A stretch of DNA of 44,910 nucleotides from Polaribacter sp. (GTDB lineage Bacteria > Bacteroidota > Bacteroidia > Flavobacteriales > Flavobacteriaceae), in contig DYMN01000019.1 in assembly GCA_020740485.1 (NCBI GenBank), forward strand, positions 1 to 44,910. The letters run 5' to 3'. Both the position numbers and the translations under genes were made by a program. The notes under the pieces are model-generated. The model made no database searches. It had not been told where the DNA came from and saw only the letters and a program-made list of their open reading frames with translations. Position 1 is the first letter of the stretch; every line of letters starts with the position of its first letter. Below are positions 1 to 7,627 of this stretch, in pieces.

Positions 1-341
1 TTCTTTTTAAAAGTATCGGAAGTTTCGGTAAGTGCCGAACTAAAATAGTTCCACGTGATAATTCCGGCTAAATTAAACAGATAAGTAGGAATATTTCCGG
101 TACTGATGCCGGCTAAATTGTTGAAGACAATGGTAAAAATCACCATCGTAAACAGAGGTTGAATAAAATACCACAAGGGTCCCAGAATGGTTTGTTTGTA
201 GAGCGTGACTACATCGCGCCTTACAAATTGGGTCACTAAATCCCTATATCTCCATATTTCGGAAATATTCAATCTGAAAAGACGGTCTTTGGGTGTTATT
301 TCAAATAACCATTTTTCTTGCTGTTCTGTATTGTGTTGCAT
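1..341 (-). CDS. ABC-2 type polysaccharide/O-antigen export permease, N-terminal part (runs off left edge)
   Basis: The minus-strand frame stays open from an ATG at 341 to the window edge, giving 113 residues. It starts MQHNTEQQEKWLFEITPKDR, followed by a soluble stretch with YRDLVTQFVRRDVVTLYKQT and then LGPLWYFIQPLFTMVIFTIVF, the first membrane helix. The amphipathic LV..FVRRD.....KQT.LGPLW pattern before the first helix is characteristic of Wzm/TagG/RfbA-type ABC-2 permeases, which export undecaprenyl-linked polysaccharide across the inner membrane together with a Wzt-type ATPase. The ATPase gene would be expected beyond the left edge. The C-terminal half is not visible, so substrate cannot be judged. 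Family assignment is confident from the N-terminal signature; the role in O-antigen rather than another polysaccharide is inference. Confidence 0.85.
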   Translation of the reverse strand, partial: MQHNTEQQEKWLFEITPKDRLFRLNISEIWRYRDLVTQFVRRDVVTLYKQTILGPLWYFIQPLFTMVIFTIVFNNLAGISTGNIPTYLFNLAGIITWNYFSSALTETSDTFKK

Positions 342-456
342 AAGTTCTATACTGTGTTATTAACATGCGCACACTGCCATTAGGTATTTAACCCAACAGG
401 CTGTTATTACTACACTTCTATTGTTTTTTTTTAATCATAAAATACACGACTTTACC

Positions 457-966
457 CTATTCCCTACTCTCATATAGCAACACATATTCATCCTTTCTTT
501 CACTATCCGTGTACACACTGACTCGTTTTTGTATCAAATCGGCTACTTTGGTTGCTAGTTGGTGGAGGTAAGCATCATTGAGAGAACTGCCTTGTACTAA
601 CACTTCTATATGTCCGCTGTCCACGCCACGTGCGTAATCTCCCAAAAGATAGACTTTTTCAATATCTCCGGCTTTACCCACTATATTTTCTATGATGGCA
701 TCCAAACCCACATATTTTCTTATCAATTGCTGCAATATACTAAAAAAAGGGTGAAGTTTGTTGGCTTGATAGGTTATCTTACTGCCCTCTACATTTCGGA
801 TAATAAATCCGGCATCCGAGAGATGGTTGAGTTCCTTGCGAATGGCATTAGTGTTTTCATCCAATTCATCTGCCAATCCACGCAAATAGCCTTCGTTGGC
901 AGCGTTCAAAAAAAACTTCACCAACAGACGCAATCGGGTTTTAGATGTAATGAGATGGTTTAACAT
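457..966 (-). CDS. Winged-helix protein with degenerate nucleotidyltransferase-like domain
   Basis: A 169-aa protein. Residues ~1-70 read as an ArsR-like winged helix ([42 protein letters not shown]), so it probably binds DNA. Residues ~105-125, LLGDYARGVDSGHIEVLV, align with the nucleotidyltransferase signature GSxARGxxxxxSDIDLLV, but the catalytic aspartates are replaced (GHIEV instead of SDIDL). The second domain is therefore probably a non-catalytic relic or a ligand-binding fold. It lies immediately upstream of the ABC-2 permease in the same direction, with 115 nt between them. From general knowledge, similar HTH plus NTase-like proteins recur at the heads of O-antigen/capsule loci in Bacteroidota. 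A role in regulating the polysaccharide locus is inference. Confidence 0.8.
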   Translation of the reverse strand: MLNHLITSKTRLRLLVKFFLNAANEGYLRGLADELDENTNAIRKELNHLSDAGFIIRNVEGSKITYQANKLHPFFSILQQLIRKYVGLDAIIENIVGKAGDIEKVYLLGDYARGVDSGHIEVLVQGSSLNDAYLHQLATKVADLIQKRVSVYTDSERKDEYVLLYESRE

Positions 967-982
967 TGGATTTAATGAATAA

Positions 983-990
983 CAAAAGTA
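983..990 (-). promoter_or_regulatory. Possible -7 element (TACTTTTG) for the winged-helix gene
   Basis: On the minus strand TACTTTTG matches the Bacteroidota -7 consensus TAnnTTTG and lies 16 nt upstream of the start codon at 966. I do not see a convincing -33 TTTG box at the usual distance, so this is tentative. Confidence 0.35.
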
Positions 991-1082
991 CTCAAAATAT
1001 TTAATGGGATAAGGTTTTTGTATTAAATTTCAGTTACTAACTTGAAAATGCAATACTCAGAGCGGAGTCTGCAAGAAGCGTA

Positions 1083-1372
1083 GCCGATTCCGGAGGAACG
1101 AATCGGAACGTATCGAGGACCGAGTAGTTCCGATGAGAAACGAATCGGGACGTATCGAGGACCGAGTAGACCCGCTACAAGCGGGTCGTATCGAGGTCTC
1201 GATACAATTGAAAAAACTGTTGGTTTTTTCAATCACTCGACCTGACGAAGTAAGTACTCCCCGTCAGTTCGAGTAGTCCCTGACGCAGTCGGGACGTATC
1301 GAGAACCGAGTAGACCCTGAAGCAAGCGGGACGTATCGAGAACCGAGTAGACCAGCGTAGCCAATTCCGATG
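1083..1372. repeat. Cluster 1 of short palindromic repeats (GTATCGAG/CGAGTAG type)
   Basis: This stretch is built from repeats of the form CGAGTAG-[stem-loop]-ACGTATCGAG. The internal stems vary: TTCCGATGAG..CGAATCGGGA, CCCGCTACAAGCGGG, CCCTGACGCAGTCGGG and CCCTGAAGCAAGCGGG. One part (1187-1247) contains the palindrome TATCGAGGTCTCGATA and a second hairpin TTGAAAAAAC..GTTTTTTCAA. That 61-nt block occurs again without mismatch at 2990-3050. Open frames through this region are repeat-derived and I do not call them genes. Such extragenic palindromic clusters are common between genes in Flavobacteriia; function here is unknown. Confidence 0.8.
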
Positions 1373-1397
1373 CTTATCAAATGCCGAAAGGGATAAA

Positions 1398-1435
1398 TCA
1401 AAAACCCTTTCAGCGTTTAAAACGCTGAAAGGGTT
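1398..1435 (-). terminator. Hairpin terminator downstream of the DUF4143 ATPase gene
   Basis: A 33-nt near-perfect palindrome at 1403-1435, with 16-bp arms AACCCTTTCAGCGTTT / AAACGCTGAAAGGGTT, is followed on the minus strand by TTTTTGATTT. It sits 50 nt past the stop of the ATPase gene. The same hairpin, lacking the last three bases of one arm, recurs at 2914-2943 on the other side of that gene. Confidence 0.65.
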
Positions 1436-1485
1436 ATGCGAAGGAAATAAACGTGCTAATTACCTTCAGGCTCCTGCTTTATTAA

Positions 1486-2754
1486 CTATTTCTCCAACAA
1501 CCATCTATAAACCGAAACAAGCTGAACCATTCGTTCGTTCATTATTATTTGTTTATCTATTTCCCAATTGATCAAAATTAAATTATTACATTGTAATTCT
1601 GCTGCTGCTTCTATGAGTGCATCTATCTCTCTTTTCAAAGTTTTAGCATTAGAAATATCATAACTTACTTGTATGAGTTGTTGAATTTGGTGTCCTTTTC
1701 TGATTAAGAAATCAATTTCACGTTGGTTGCGTGTACGATAGTAAAACACCTCCAATTCCGGTTTATTTTGACGTCTGATTAATTCAATAAAAACCATATT
1801 TTCGAGTAAACGACCCCAATTTGGAGCTAATTCAAAGGAACGTGCCTTGATAAACCCATTATCTATAACATATATTTTTTGTGCCGATTTTTGTTGGTTT
1901 TTAATTTTTGTATCATAACGCGTAAGATGTTTAAACAAATAGGGCTCTTCTAAATATCCAATAAACTTTTGAACGGTGGCAACACTATTAAATCCTAAAT
2001 GATCCTTAACCTGATTGTAAGTAAAAAGATTGGCATAATTGGTTAATAAATAATTTGACAAATCATAAAATTGTTGTGTTTGTCTAATTTGAAATCTTTT
2101 GAGGATGTCTTTTAGTAGTATGGAATCAAATAAAGAACTGAGATAAATATTGGTAATACCCGGATTGCGTATAGATTCCGGAAATCCTCCACTCACTAAA
2201 TAATCTTGTAACCATGCATTGATCTTTCCTTTTTCAACCGGGGTAATGTTTTCAATAATTGGAATAGGGAGCTCATTGAAAATTAACATTTCTTGAAAAC
2301 TAAAGGGTAAAACCATTAGCTGTATATATCTTCCGGTAAGAGCAGTCGCCATTTCGTGGGATAACAATTTTGAATTAGAACCGGTAATGACAAGATTAAT
2401 TCCTCTTCGATACAATTTGCTAACCCATAGCTCCCAATTGGCTAAATTTTGAATTTCATCTAATAAAAGATATTCATAACCTGCATAAACATCGTTTAAA
2501 CCTTGCATCACTTTATCCTCATCAAAATTTTTCAGCATTAAATCATCATCAAAATTGATATAGGCAAATTTTTTATCTTTCAATAATTGCAATGCCATTA
2601 CAGATTTTCCTGCACGACGAGGTCCTGTAATCAATTTAATCAGAGAGGTATTTAATAAATCATTCTTTTCATGATCGCTTATCCGACTGATATAAGAAAG
2701 ATTTAGTAAAATATTTTGCTCTTCTTGTTGTTGTAAAAGAATGTTTCTAATCAT
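1486..2754 (-). CDS. AAA ATPase with C-terminal DUF4143 domain
   Basis: A 422-aa protein. Walker A is GPRRAGKS (residues 44-51) and Walker B is YLLLDEIQN (D99, E100), followed by LVITGSNSKLLS, a sensor-1-like stretch typical of the AAA_14/DUF4143 family. Residues ~215-400 form the DUF4143 part: a winged-helix-like segment (FTYNQVKDHLGFNSVATVQKFIGYLEE) and then a restriction-endonuclease-like core with VFYYRTRNQREIDFLIRK, where the E..D pattern fits the nuclease-fold beta strands. Length is normal for the family. The biological role of these proteins is not established; they are abundant, often multicopy and patchily distributed. The gene stands alone, flanked on both sides by related repeat clusters and matching hairpins, which suggests arrival or relocation as a unit. 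Confidence 0.9.
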   Translation of the reverse strand: MIRNILLQQQEEQNILLNLSYISRISDHEKNDLLNTSLIKLITGPRRAGKSVMALQLLKDKKFAYINFDDDLMLKNFDEDKVMQGLNDVYAGYEYLLLDEIQNLANWELWVSKLYRRGINLVITGSNSKLLSHEMATALTGRYIQLMVLPFSFQEMLIFNELPIPIIENITPVEKGKINAWLQDYLVSGGFPESIRNPGITNIYLSSLFDSILLKDILKRFQIRQTQQFYDLSNYLLTNYANLFTYNQVKDHLGFNSVATVQKFIGYLEEPYLFKHLTRYDTKIKNQQKSAQKIYVIDNGFIKARSFELAPNWGRLLENMVFIELIRRQNKPELEVFYYRTRNQREIDFLIRKGHQIQQLIQVSYDISNAKTLKREIDALIEAAAELQCNNLILINWEIDKQIIMNERMVQLVSVYRWLLEK

Positions 2755-2773
2755 TATTTAATGTTATAATGAA

Positions 2774-2781
2774 CAAAAATA
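2774..2781 (-). promoter_or_regulatory. -7 element (TATTTTTG) for the DUF4143 ATPase gene
   Basis: On the minus strand TATTTTTG fits TAnnTTTG and lies 19 nt before the start codon at 2754. No clear -33 box is visible. Confidence 0.4.
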
Positions 2782-2837
2782 GTATTTTTTATTCAGTATA
2801 AAGTATGTATTGAATAAAATAATTTATTAATACATTG

Positions 2838-3190
2838 CGCTGAGCTAGCCTGCAGGGAGCTTCGGTCGTTGAGCGGAGACGAAACACCGAAGGGTGCCTG
2901 ACGAAGAATCAAAAACCCTTTCAGCGTTTAAAACGCTGAAAGGCAGAAACATGCCAGTTCGAGTAGTCCCGATGAGGAACAAATCGGAACGTATCGAGGT
3001 CTCGATACAATTGAAAAAACTGTTGGTTTTTTCAATCACTCGACCTGACGTAGGTATTCCTTGTCGTCAGTTCGAGTAGACCCGATGAGGAACGAATCGG
3101 GACGTATCGAGAACACTCGACCTGACGGGGGAATGTACTTGCCGTCAGTTCGAGTAGACCCTGACGCAGGCGGGACGTATCGAGAACCTA
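2838..3190. repeat. Cluster 2 of short palindromic repeats, with second copies of the 61-nt block and of the hairpin
   Basis: This resembles the cluster at 1083-1372. It contains the identical 61-nt block (2990-3050), a second copy of the CCCTTTCAGCG.. hairpin (2914-2943), and units with stems such as CCCGATGAGG..ACGAATCGGG and CCCTGACGCAGGCGGG between CGAGTAGA and ACGTATCGAG. At its left edge there is also a different palindromic motif, GAGCTTCGGTCGTTGAGC. Together with cluster 1 it brackets the ATPase gene. Frames running through it are repeat-derived. Confidence 0.8.
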
Positions 3191-3222
3191 AACAAAAAAA
3201 GGTCGGAATACTCCGACCTTTC
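3191..3222 (-). terminator. Intrinsic terminator of the 55-aa membrane protein gene
   Basis: On the minus strand AGGTCGGAGTATTCCGACCT forms a 9-bp stem with a two-base centre and is followed by TTTTTTTGTTTAGG. It begins about 24 nt after the stop codon at 3246. Confidence 0.75.
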
Positions 3223-3245
3223 TTATTTATATTATGTGAGGCTAA

Positions 3246-3413
3246 CTAACTTTTAGCAGCTACTTTCTTTGCTTTTTTCTCTTTGTATATCTCTGTCCAT
3301 GAGCCAAATAGCCAAATAGGCACAATCACGGTCAATGCAAAAATCAACAACCAAAATCCAATTGAAAAAATGAATAAAAATAATAATACACCTGAAAATT
3401 GTGAGAAATCCAT
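3246..3413 (-). CDS. Small single-span membrane protein, 55 aa
   Basis: A short frame begins MDFSQFSGVLLFLFIFSIGF and ends with the basic tail KEKKAKKVAAKS. Residues ~8-36 are strongly hydrophobic and could form one long or two short membrane helices, with the lysine-rich C-terminus in the cytoplasm by the positive-inside rule. I am confident it is real because it has a good Bacteroidota promoter directly upstream (3437-3467) and an intrinsic terminator directly downstream (3191-3222), making a self-contained transcription unit. I do not recognise the family; function unknown. Confidence 0.75.
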   Translation of the reverse strand: MDFSQFSGVLLFLFIFSIGFWLLIFALTVIVPIWLFGSWTEIYKEKKAKKVAAKS

Positions 3414-3436
3414 CTTGTTATGTTCTGATTAGATTA

Positions 3437-3467
3437 CAAAGATAAAAAAACATATTAAATCTGCAAA
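3437..3467 (-). promoter_or_regulatory. Bacteroidota-type promoter (TTTG - 19 nt - TATCTTTG)
   Basis: On the minus strand a -33 TTTG (3464-3467) is followed after 19 nt by the -7 element TATCTTTG (3437-3444), which ends 23 nt upstream of the 55-aa protein start codon. Both boxes and the spacing match the consensus for the phylum's primary sigma factor. Confidence 0.75.
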
Positions 3468-3570
3468 TTTTAACGACCCAATTTTGTTGTTTTGTTGTTT
3501 CTTTTTCTTTACTCCTTTGCTAAAAGCAGTCAAAGTGCCGCTGTATCGAAGTGCGTTGCAGGGAGCGAAG

Positions 3571-3612
3571 ACAAAAAAACTTTGTCAAAGTATAGAACTT
3601 TGACAAAGTTTT
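3571..3612 (-). terminator. Intrinsic terminator of the S9 peptidase gene
   Basis: The inverted repeat AAAACTTTGTCAAAG / CTTTGACAAAGTTTT has a 7-nt loop and on the minus strand is followed by a T run. It lies just past the peptidase stop codon at 3635. Confidence 0.75.
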
Positions 3613-3634
3613 CAATTCGGTTTAGCCTACCCTA

Positions 3635-6049
3635 TTATTTCTTTAAATATTTATCTAAAAACTGTTCTTGTTCCCACAAGAGATGCAGGATATTTTCTTT
3701 TGCCAAATAGCCGTGGCTTTCTTTGGGCAAAATGACCATTCTGGCAGTACCGCCTAATCCTTTGATGGCTTGAAAATAGCGTTCGGTTTGCAAAGTAAAA
3801 GTGCCCGGATTATTGTCAGCCTCACCGTGTATTAACAAAATAGGCTTTTTGATTTTACCGGCATTCATAAAGGGCGACATTGTGTTATACACTTCCGGCA
3901 CATCCCAATAATTGCGTTGTTCCGATTGGAATCCAAAGGGGGTCAAAGTGCGGTTATATGCCCCACTTCGGGCGATACCACAGGCAAAATCATCAGAGTG
4001 GGTCAACAAATTCGCGGTCATAAAAGCGCCATAAGAATGACCTCCTACCGCTACTTTGCTCCTATCTATATAGCCTAATGCATCTACTGCATCAATCGCT
4101 GCTTTGCCGTTCATCACCAATTGATCTATAAAAGTATCATTGGGTTCTTGGGTGCCTTCTCCTATGATAGGAAATGAAGCATCATCGAGCACCACATACC
4201 CTTTGGTAACCCAATATACAAAAGAGCCATAATAAGGATAAGTAAATTCGTTGGCGTTCTGTGTGCTTTGTCCGGCAGAGTTTTTGTCTTTATATTCAGT
4301 AGGATAAGCCCATATCAATAGGGGCAGTTTCTCTTTTTTGGTTTTGTCGTACCCTTTAGGCAAATACAAGGTCCCGGATAATTCAACCCCGTCCGCTCTT
4401 TTGTATTTGATCACTTCTTTGGTTACCTCCTTGATACTTTCAAAAGGATTTTTAAAGTTGGTAATAGCCATGGGGGCTATTCTCTTTTTGATATTGCGAA
4501 AATAGAAGTTGGGAAAGTCGGTCTTTGATTGCAATTGCACCAAGGCTTTACCTTGTTTAAAGTCTTCAATAGACAGGATGTCTTCTTTTTGGTCTGTTGC
4601 TGCTGATTGATATAAACGCTTGGTTTTAAAAGTTTTTAAATCAAACTCATCTATAAAAGGAAATTGCCCTTGGTCTGTGTAACCATCACCAATTAAAAAC
4701 AATTTGTTGTTCTCAATAGCCAATGTATTTTCACCATACTCATTCTCTTTGGTTTCAAACCTACCGGGATCCGTATAGACATCTTGATAGTTTCTGTCGT
4801 ATAAAAGGGTGGTTTTATAGGGCAATGTAGGATCTATAAGATACGTTTTGTTATTGCGGGTGTCATACCAATAATCATCCAGAATGGCTGTATGCGCATT
4901 ACCCCAAGTAATCCCTGCAAAACGTTGGGCTGTTTTGGCAAAACTGACAGGCGCGGCATTAAAAGGCGCTTTCCACAAAAAGAGTTCGTCCCTAAAATCA
5001 ACCTTGTTAGCAGGATCTCCCCCGTCTAAAGCTTCAACATAAAACAAAGTAGCAGGTGCATCATCGCGCCAAGTCAGGTTGCGTTTGCCGGTGCGGGTGG
5101 CCATAAATCCCTTAGGTTGAATTTCGTTTAAGGGAATTTCATTAACAGCTTTTGCCAAATTACCATTGCTGTCATAGACCACTTGCGTCATCGGAAACCT
5201 ACTCATAGGAACAATATATGAAAATGGTTTTTTGACCGTTGTGACCAATAAATAGTTGCCATCGGGCGAAAAACGTTGTGAGGTATATAAATCTTTATCC
5301 TTAAACAGTTTTTTTGAACCATTTAAGTCCACTACATAAAGCACTGACGTGAGTAGGTTTTCAAAGTTTTGTTCATCCGTTGGGTTTTTAAGCAAATCTT
5401 GATAGGTTCTGTTTTGCGATACTTTACCCTCAGCCGTTTGAACAATAGGTCCTGCAGGCAAAGTTTGTTTAGCATCAATCAGCGGAGTTTTGGTTTCAGG
5501 TAAAAAATTAACCAACAATTGCTCACTGTCTTTAAACCATGTAAAAGGGCGTCCCGCATTGGCATTCAATACAGCATCGGTCAAACGCGTAGCTTGTGTG
5601 GTAGTTACGTCAATTACCCATAATGCTACACCGGTTGCGGTGGTATTTGTAAAAGCTATTTTAGTGTCATCAGGCGACCAAGTAACGTAGGCTATTTTGG
5701 GTTGTTCGGGCAATCCCTTCACTTGAGTTAGTTCTGATTGGATGGCATCAATTTTTCTTAATTTCAAATTGTTGATATAAGTTAAAGCGCTTGAAATATT
5801 GGTAACAGGATTGATACGCAATCCGGCTAATTTCATTTCCTCTTGATTCAAATCGGACAAAGTTTTATAAGTATCCCGATAGGAAAGAAGCATATTAATC
5901 TTTTTGGTATCCATTGACACACTTGGGGCTCTTTCGTATTCAGCTAAAGCCAGTATTTCAGCTGATGGTTTTTGATAGGAAATGTTTTCTTGTGCTTGGC
6001 TTGCCACGAAAATCAAGAAAAAAATAAAGACGATTGATAATTGCTTCAT
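3635..6049 (-). CDS. Secreted S9-family (prolyl oligopeptidase-like) serine peptidase
   Basis: An 804-aa protein beginning MKQLSIVFIFFLIFVASQAQ, a typical signal peptide with cleavage near Ala19-Gln20, so it is exported to the periplasm or beyond. Residues ~100-560 look like a beta-propeller (repeated strands such as YVTWSPDDTKIAFTN and QRFSPDGNYLLVTT). The C-terminal ~240 residues are an alpha/beta-hydrolase domain with the nucleophile in GGHSYGAFM (Ser ~671), an acidic residue in IHGEADNNPG and the histidine in KESHGY (~779). Length and layout match the S9 branch related to plant glutamyl endopeptidase; glutamyl specificity is only a guess. It stands alone with its own promoter and terminator. 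It probably degrades peptides outside the cytoplasm. Confidence 0.92.
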   Translation of the reverse strand: MKQLSIVFIFFLIFVASQAQENISYQKPSAEILALAEYERAPSVSMDTKKINMLLSYRDTYKTLSDLNQEEMKLAGLRINPVTNISSALTYINNLKLRKIDAIQSELTQVKGLPEQPKIAYVTWSPDDTKIAFTNTTATGVALWVIDVTTTQATRLTDAVLNANAGRPFTWFKDSEQLLVNFLPETKTPLIDAKQTLPAGPIVQTAEGKVSQNRTYQDLLKNPTDEQNFENLLTSVLYVVDLNGSKKLFKDKDLYTSQRFSPDGNYLLVTTVKKPFSYIVPMSRFPMTQVVYDSNGNLAKAVNEIPLNEIQPKGFMATRTGKRNLTWRDDAPATLFYVEALDGGDPANKVDFRDELFLWKAPFNAAPVSFAKTAQRFAGITWGNAHTAILDDYWYDTRNNKTYLIDPTLPYKTTLLYDRNYQDVYTDPGRFETKENEYGENTLAIENNKLFLIGDGYTDQGQFPFIDEFDLKTFKTKRLYQSAATDQKEDILSIEDFKQGKALVQLQSKTDFPNFYFRNIKKRIAPMAITNFKNPFESIKEVTKEVIKYKRADGVELSGTLYLPKGYDKTKKEKLPLLIWAYPTEYKDKNSAGQSTQNANEFTYPYYGSFVYWVTKGYVVLDDASFPIIGEGTQEPNDTFIDQLVMNGKAAIDAVDALGYIDRSKVAVGGHSYGAFMTANLLTHSDDFACGIARSGAYNRTLTPFGFQSEQRNYWDVPEVYNTMSPFMNAGKIKKPILLIHGEADNNPGTFTLQTERYFQAIKGLGGTARMVILPKESHGYLAKENILHLLWEQEQFLDKYLKK

Positions 6050-6078
6050 AGTGCTGTGATTTAATAACTATTTAAATA

Positions 6079-6086
6079 CAAATATA
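6079..6086 (-). promoter_or_regulatory. -7 element (TATATTTG) for the S9 peptidase gene
   Basis: On the minus strand TATATTTG fits TAnnTTTG and ends 29 nt before the start codon at 6049. A TTG occurs about 15 nt further upstream, shorter than the usual spacing, so the -33 box is uncertain. Confidence 0.5.
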
Positions 6087-6211
6087 GAATTAATTCCTTT
6101 TCAAGATTGAAAAGGTTTATTTATTGGTATTAGTAGCACGCTAAATGTTACACACCAAATATATAAAACATTGTCTAAGTTCAAAGGTCCTCACTGTTTT
6201 TAAAAAAATGC

Positions 6212-6243
6212 AAAAAAAAAGGAATACATTTTTGGTGTATTCC
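6212..6243 (-). terminator. Intrinsic terminator of the superoxide dismutase pair
   Basis: On the minus strand GGAATAC / GTATTCC forms a 7-bp stem with a loop of about 9 nt, followed by a run of nine T residues. It lies about 40 nt past the stop of the lipoprotein SOD gene. Confidence 0.8.
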
Positions 6244-6281
6244 GATTTTTAAAGGTATGAAACCTTATTTATAGTAAGTAG

Positions 6282-6992
6282 TTATTGGATTGCTTTATCG
6301 TAATTGGCTCCTACTACATCCCAATTGACCACATTCCAAAAGGCGCTGAGGTAATCAGCTCTTTTGTTTTGGTATTTTAGGTAATAGGCATGCTCCCAAA
6401 CGTCAATAGTTAAAATAGGAGTTCCTCTTCTCTTTTCAGTATCCATTAAAGGATTATCTTGATTAGCGGTAGAGGAAATAAACAATTTTCCGTCATCGTC
6501 CACAGATAGCCAAGCCCATCCACTACCAAAGCGTTTGGCTCCGGCATCGGCAAATTGTTTTTTAAATTCATCAAAAGAACCAAAAGTGGCGTTGATGGCT
6601 TCGGCTAATTTTCCGGTAGGTACTTTTGAACCATTTGGGATCATCACGTTCCAAAAAAACTCGTGATTCCAATACCCTCCACCGTGGTTACGCACCGCTG
6701 CGTTTTGATTGGATATATTATTAAAAATATTGATCATCGGCGTTGTTTCTAAATCAGTACCTTTGATAGCTGCCATGAAATTATTATAGTAAGCCTGATG
6801 GTGTTTGCTGTAATGAATTTCCATCGTCATTTTATCAATATAAGGTTCCAACGCATCATAAGCATAGGGAAGCGGCGCAAATTGATGTATGGTTTCTTTT
6901 TGTTTCACTTCCGTAGTAGGTTGCTGGGCTGTGGCTTTGCAATTGACTAAGGTCAACGACACCAATCCCATAAAAATGGATAGTATTTTCAT
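6282..6992 (-). CDS. Fe/Mn superoxide dismutase, predicted lipoprotein
   Basis: A 236-aa protein with an N-terminal signal [18 protein letters not shown]. Cys18 sits in a lipobox-like LVNC, so it is probably a lipoprotein on the periplasmic side or outer membrane. The SOD core starts at ~residue 38 ([20 protein letters not shown]) and has the metal ligands in [24 protein letters not shown] and [19 protein letters not shown] is the Mn/cambialistic-type Gln signature. It removes superoxide, probably outside the cytoplasm. It lies 29 nt downstream of the cytosolic SOD on the same strand and is clearly its paralogue (shared WNVVNW C-terminus), so a duplication followed by acquisition of an export signal is likely. 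Confidence 0.93.
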   Translation of the reverse strand: MKILSIFMGLVSLTLVNCKATAQQPTTEVKQKETIHQFAPLPYAYDALEPYIDKMTMEIHYSKHHQAYYNNFMAAIKGTDLETTPMINIFNNISNQNAAVRNHGGGYWNHEFFWNVMIPNGSKVPTGKLAEAINATFGSFDEFKKQFADAGAKRFGSGWAWLSVDDDGKLFISSTANQDNPLMDTEKRRGTPILTIDVWEHAYYLKYQNKRADYLSAFWNVVNWDVVGANYDKAIQ

Positions 6993-7021
6993 TGAATATA
7001 AATTTAAAATTAGAATCTAAA

Positions 7022-7627
7022 TTATAGTGCAGCAGCGTAACGTTTTTCAACTTCTGACCAATTTACCACATTCCAAAATGTAGTAATATAATCAGGTCTT
7101 CTATTTTGGAATTTTAAATAATAAGCGTGTTCCCACACATCCAATCCTAAAATAGGCATTCCCACACAAGTAGCATCCGGCATGAGCGGATTATCTTGAT
7201 TTGGGGTGCTTCCTACTTCTAATTTTCCGTTTTTGACTACTAACCAAGCCCATCCACTTCCAAAACGAGTGGCTGCCGCAGCATTGAATTTTTCTTGAAA
7301 TTTTTCAAAAGAGCCAAAAGCATCATCAATAGCTTGTGCTAAAGCACCGGAAGGCTTTCCACCTCCATTGGGTGATAAAACCGTCCAAAACAAAGAGTGA
7401 TTAAAATGACCTCCTCCGTTGTTACGCACTACAGCAGGATAGTCTTTGATGTTATAACAAATTTCTTCTACACTCAATGCGTCGGCAGGTGTACCGGCAA
7501 TAGCGTTGTTTACGTTATTTACGTAAGCTCCGTGGTGTTTAGTATGGTGAATTTCCATAGTTAATGCATCAAAATGAGGTTCTAATGCATCGTAAGCGTA
7601 AGGCAATTGTGGTAATGTGAATGACAT
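7022..7627 (-). CDS. sodA: Superoxide dismutase (Fe/Mn family), cytosolic
   Basis: A 201-aa protein with no export signal ([20 protein letters not shown]), the usual length for the family. Metal ligands are in [24 protein letters not shown] and [22 protein letters not shown] and NQDNPLM are family signatures; the Gln in NQD fits the Mn or cambialistic type, but metal use cannot be settled from sequence. It dismutates superoxide to hydrogen peroxide in the cytoplasm. It precedes the lipoprotein SOD and the two share one downstream terminator, so they are probably co-transcribed from the promoter near 7711. Confidence 0.95.
   Translation of the reverse strand: MSFTLPQLPYAYDALEPHFDALTMEIHHTKHHGAYVNNVNNAIAGTPADALSVEEICYNIKDYPAVVRNNGGGHFNHSLFWTVLSPNGGGKPSGALAQAIDDAFGSFEKFQEKFNAAAATRFGSGWAWLVVKNGKLEVGSTPNQDNPLMPDATCVGMPILGLDVWEHAYYLKFQNRRPDYITTFWNVVNWSEVEKRYAAAL

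Noticed and set aside
1023-1232. Minus-strand frame of about 69 codons within repeat cluster 1
   Set aside because: It is made of the palindromic repeat units (repeated GPRYVPIR) and has no independent support as a gene.
1083-3190. CRISPR array for the repeat clusters
   Set aside because: Spacing and unit length are irregular, the units are internally palindromic with variable stems, and no cas genes are present.
2845-3249. Three overlapping frames of 61-64 codons within repeat cluster 2
   Set aside because: All are translations of the repeat units (for example VRVDPMRNES) on either strand; no ribosome binding site or promoter.
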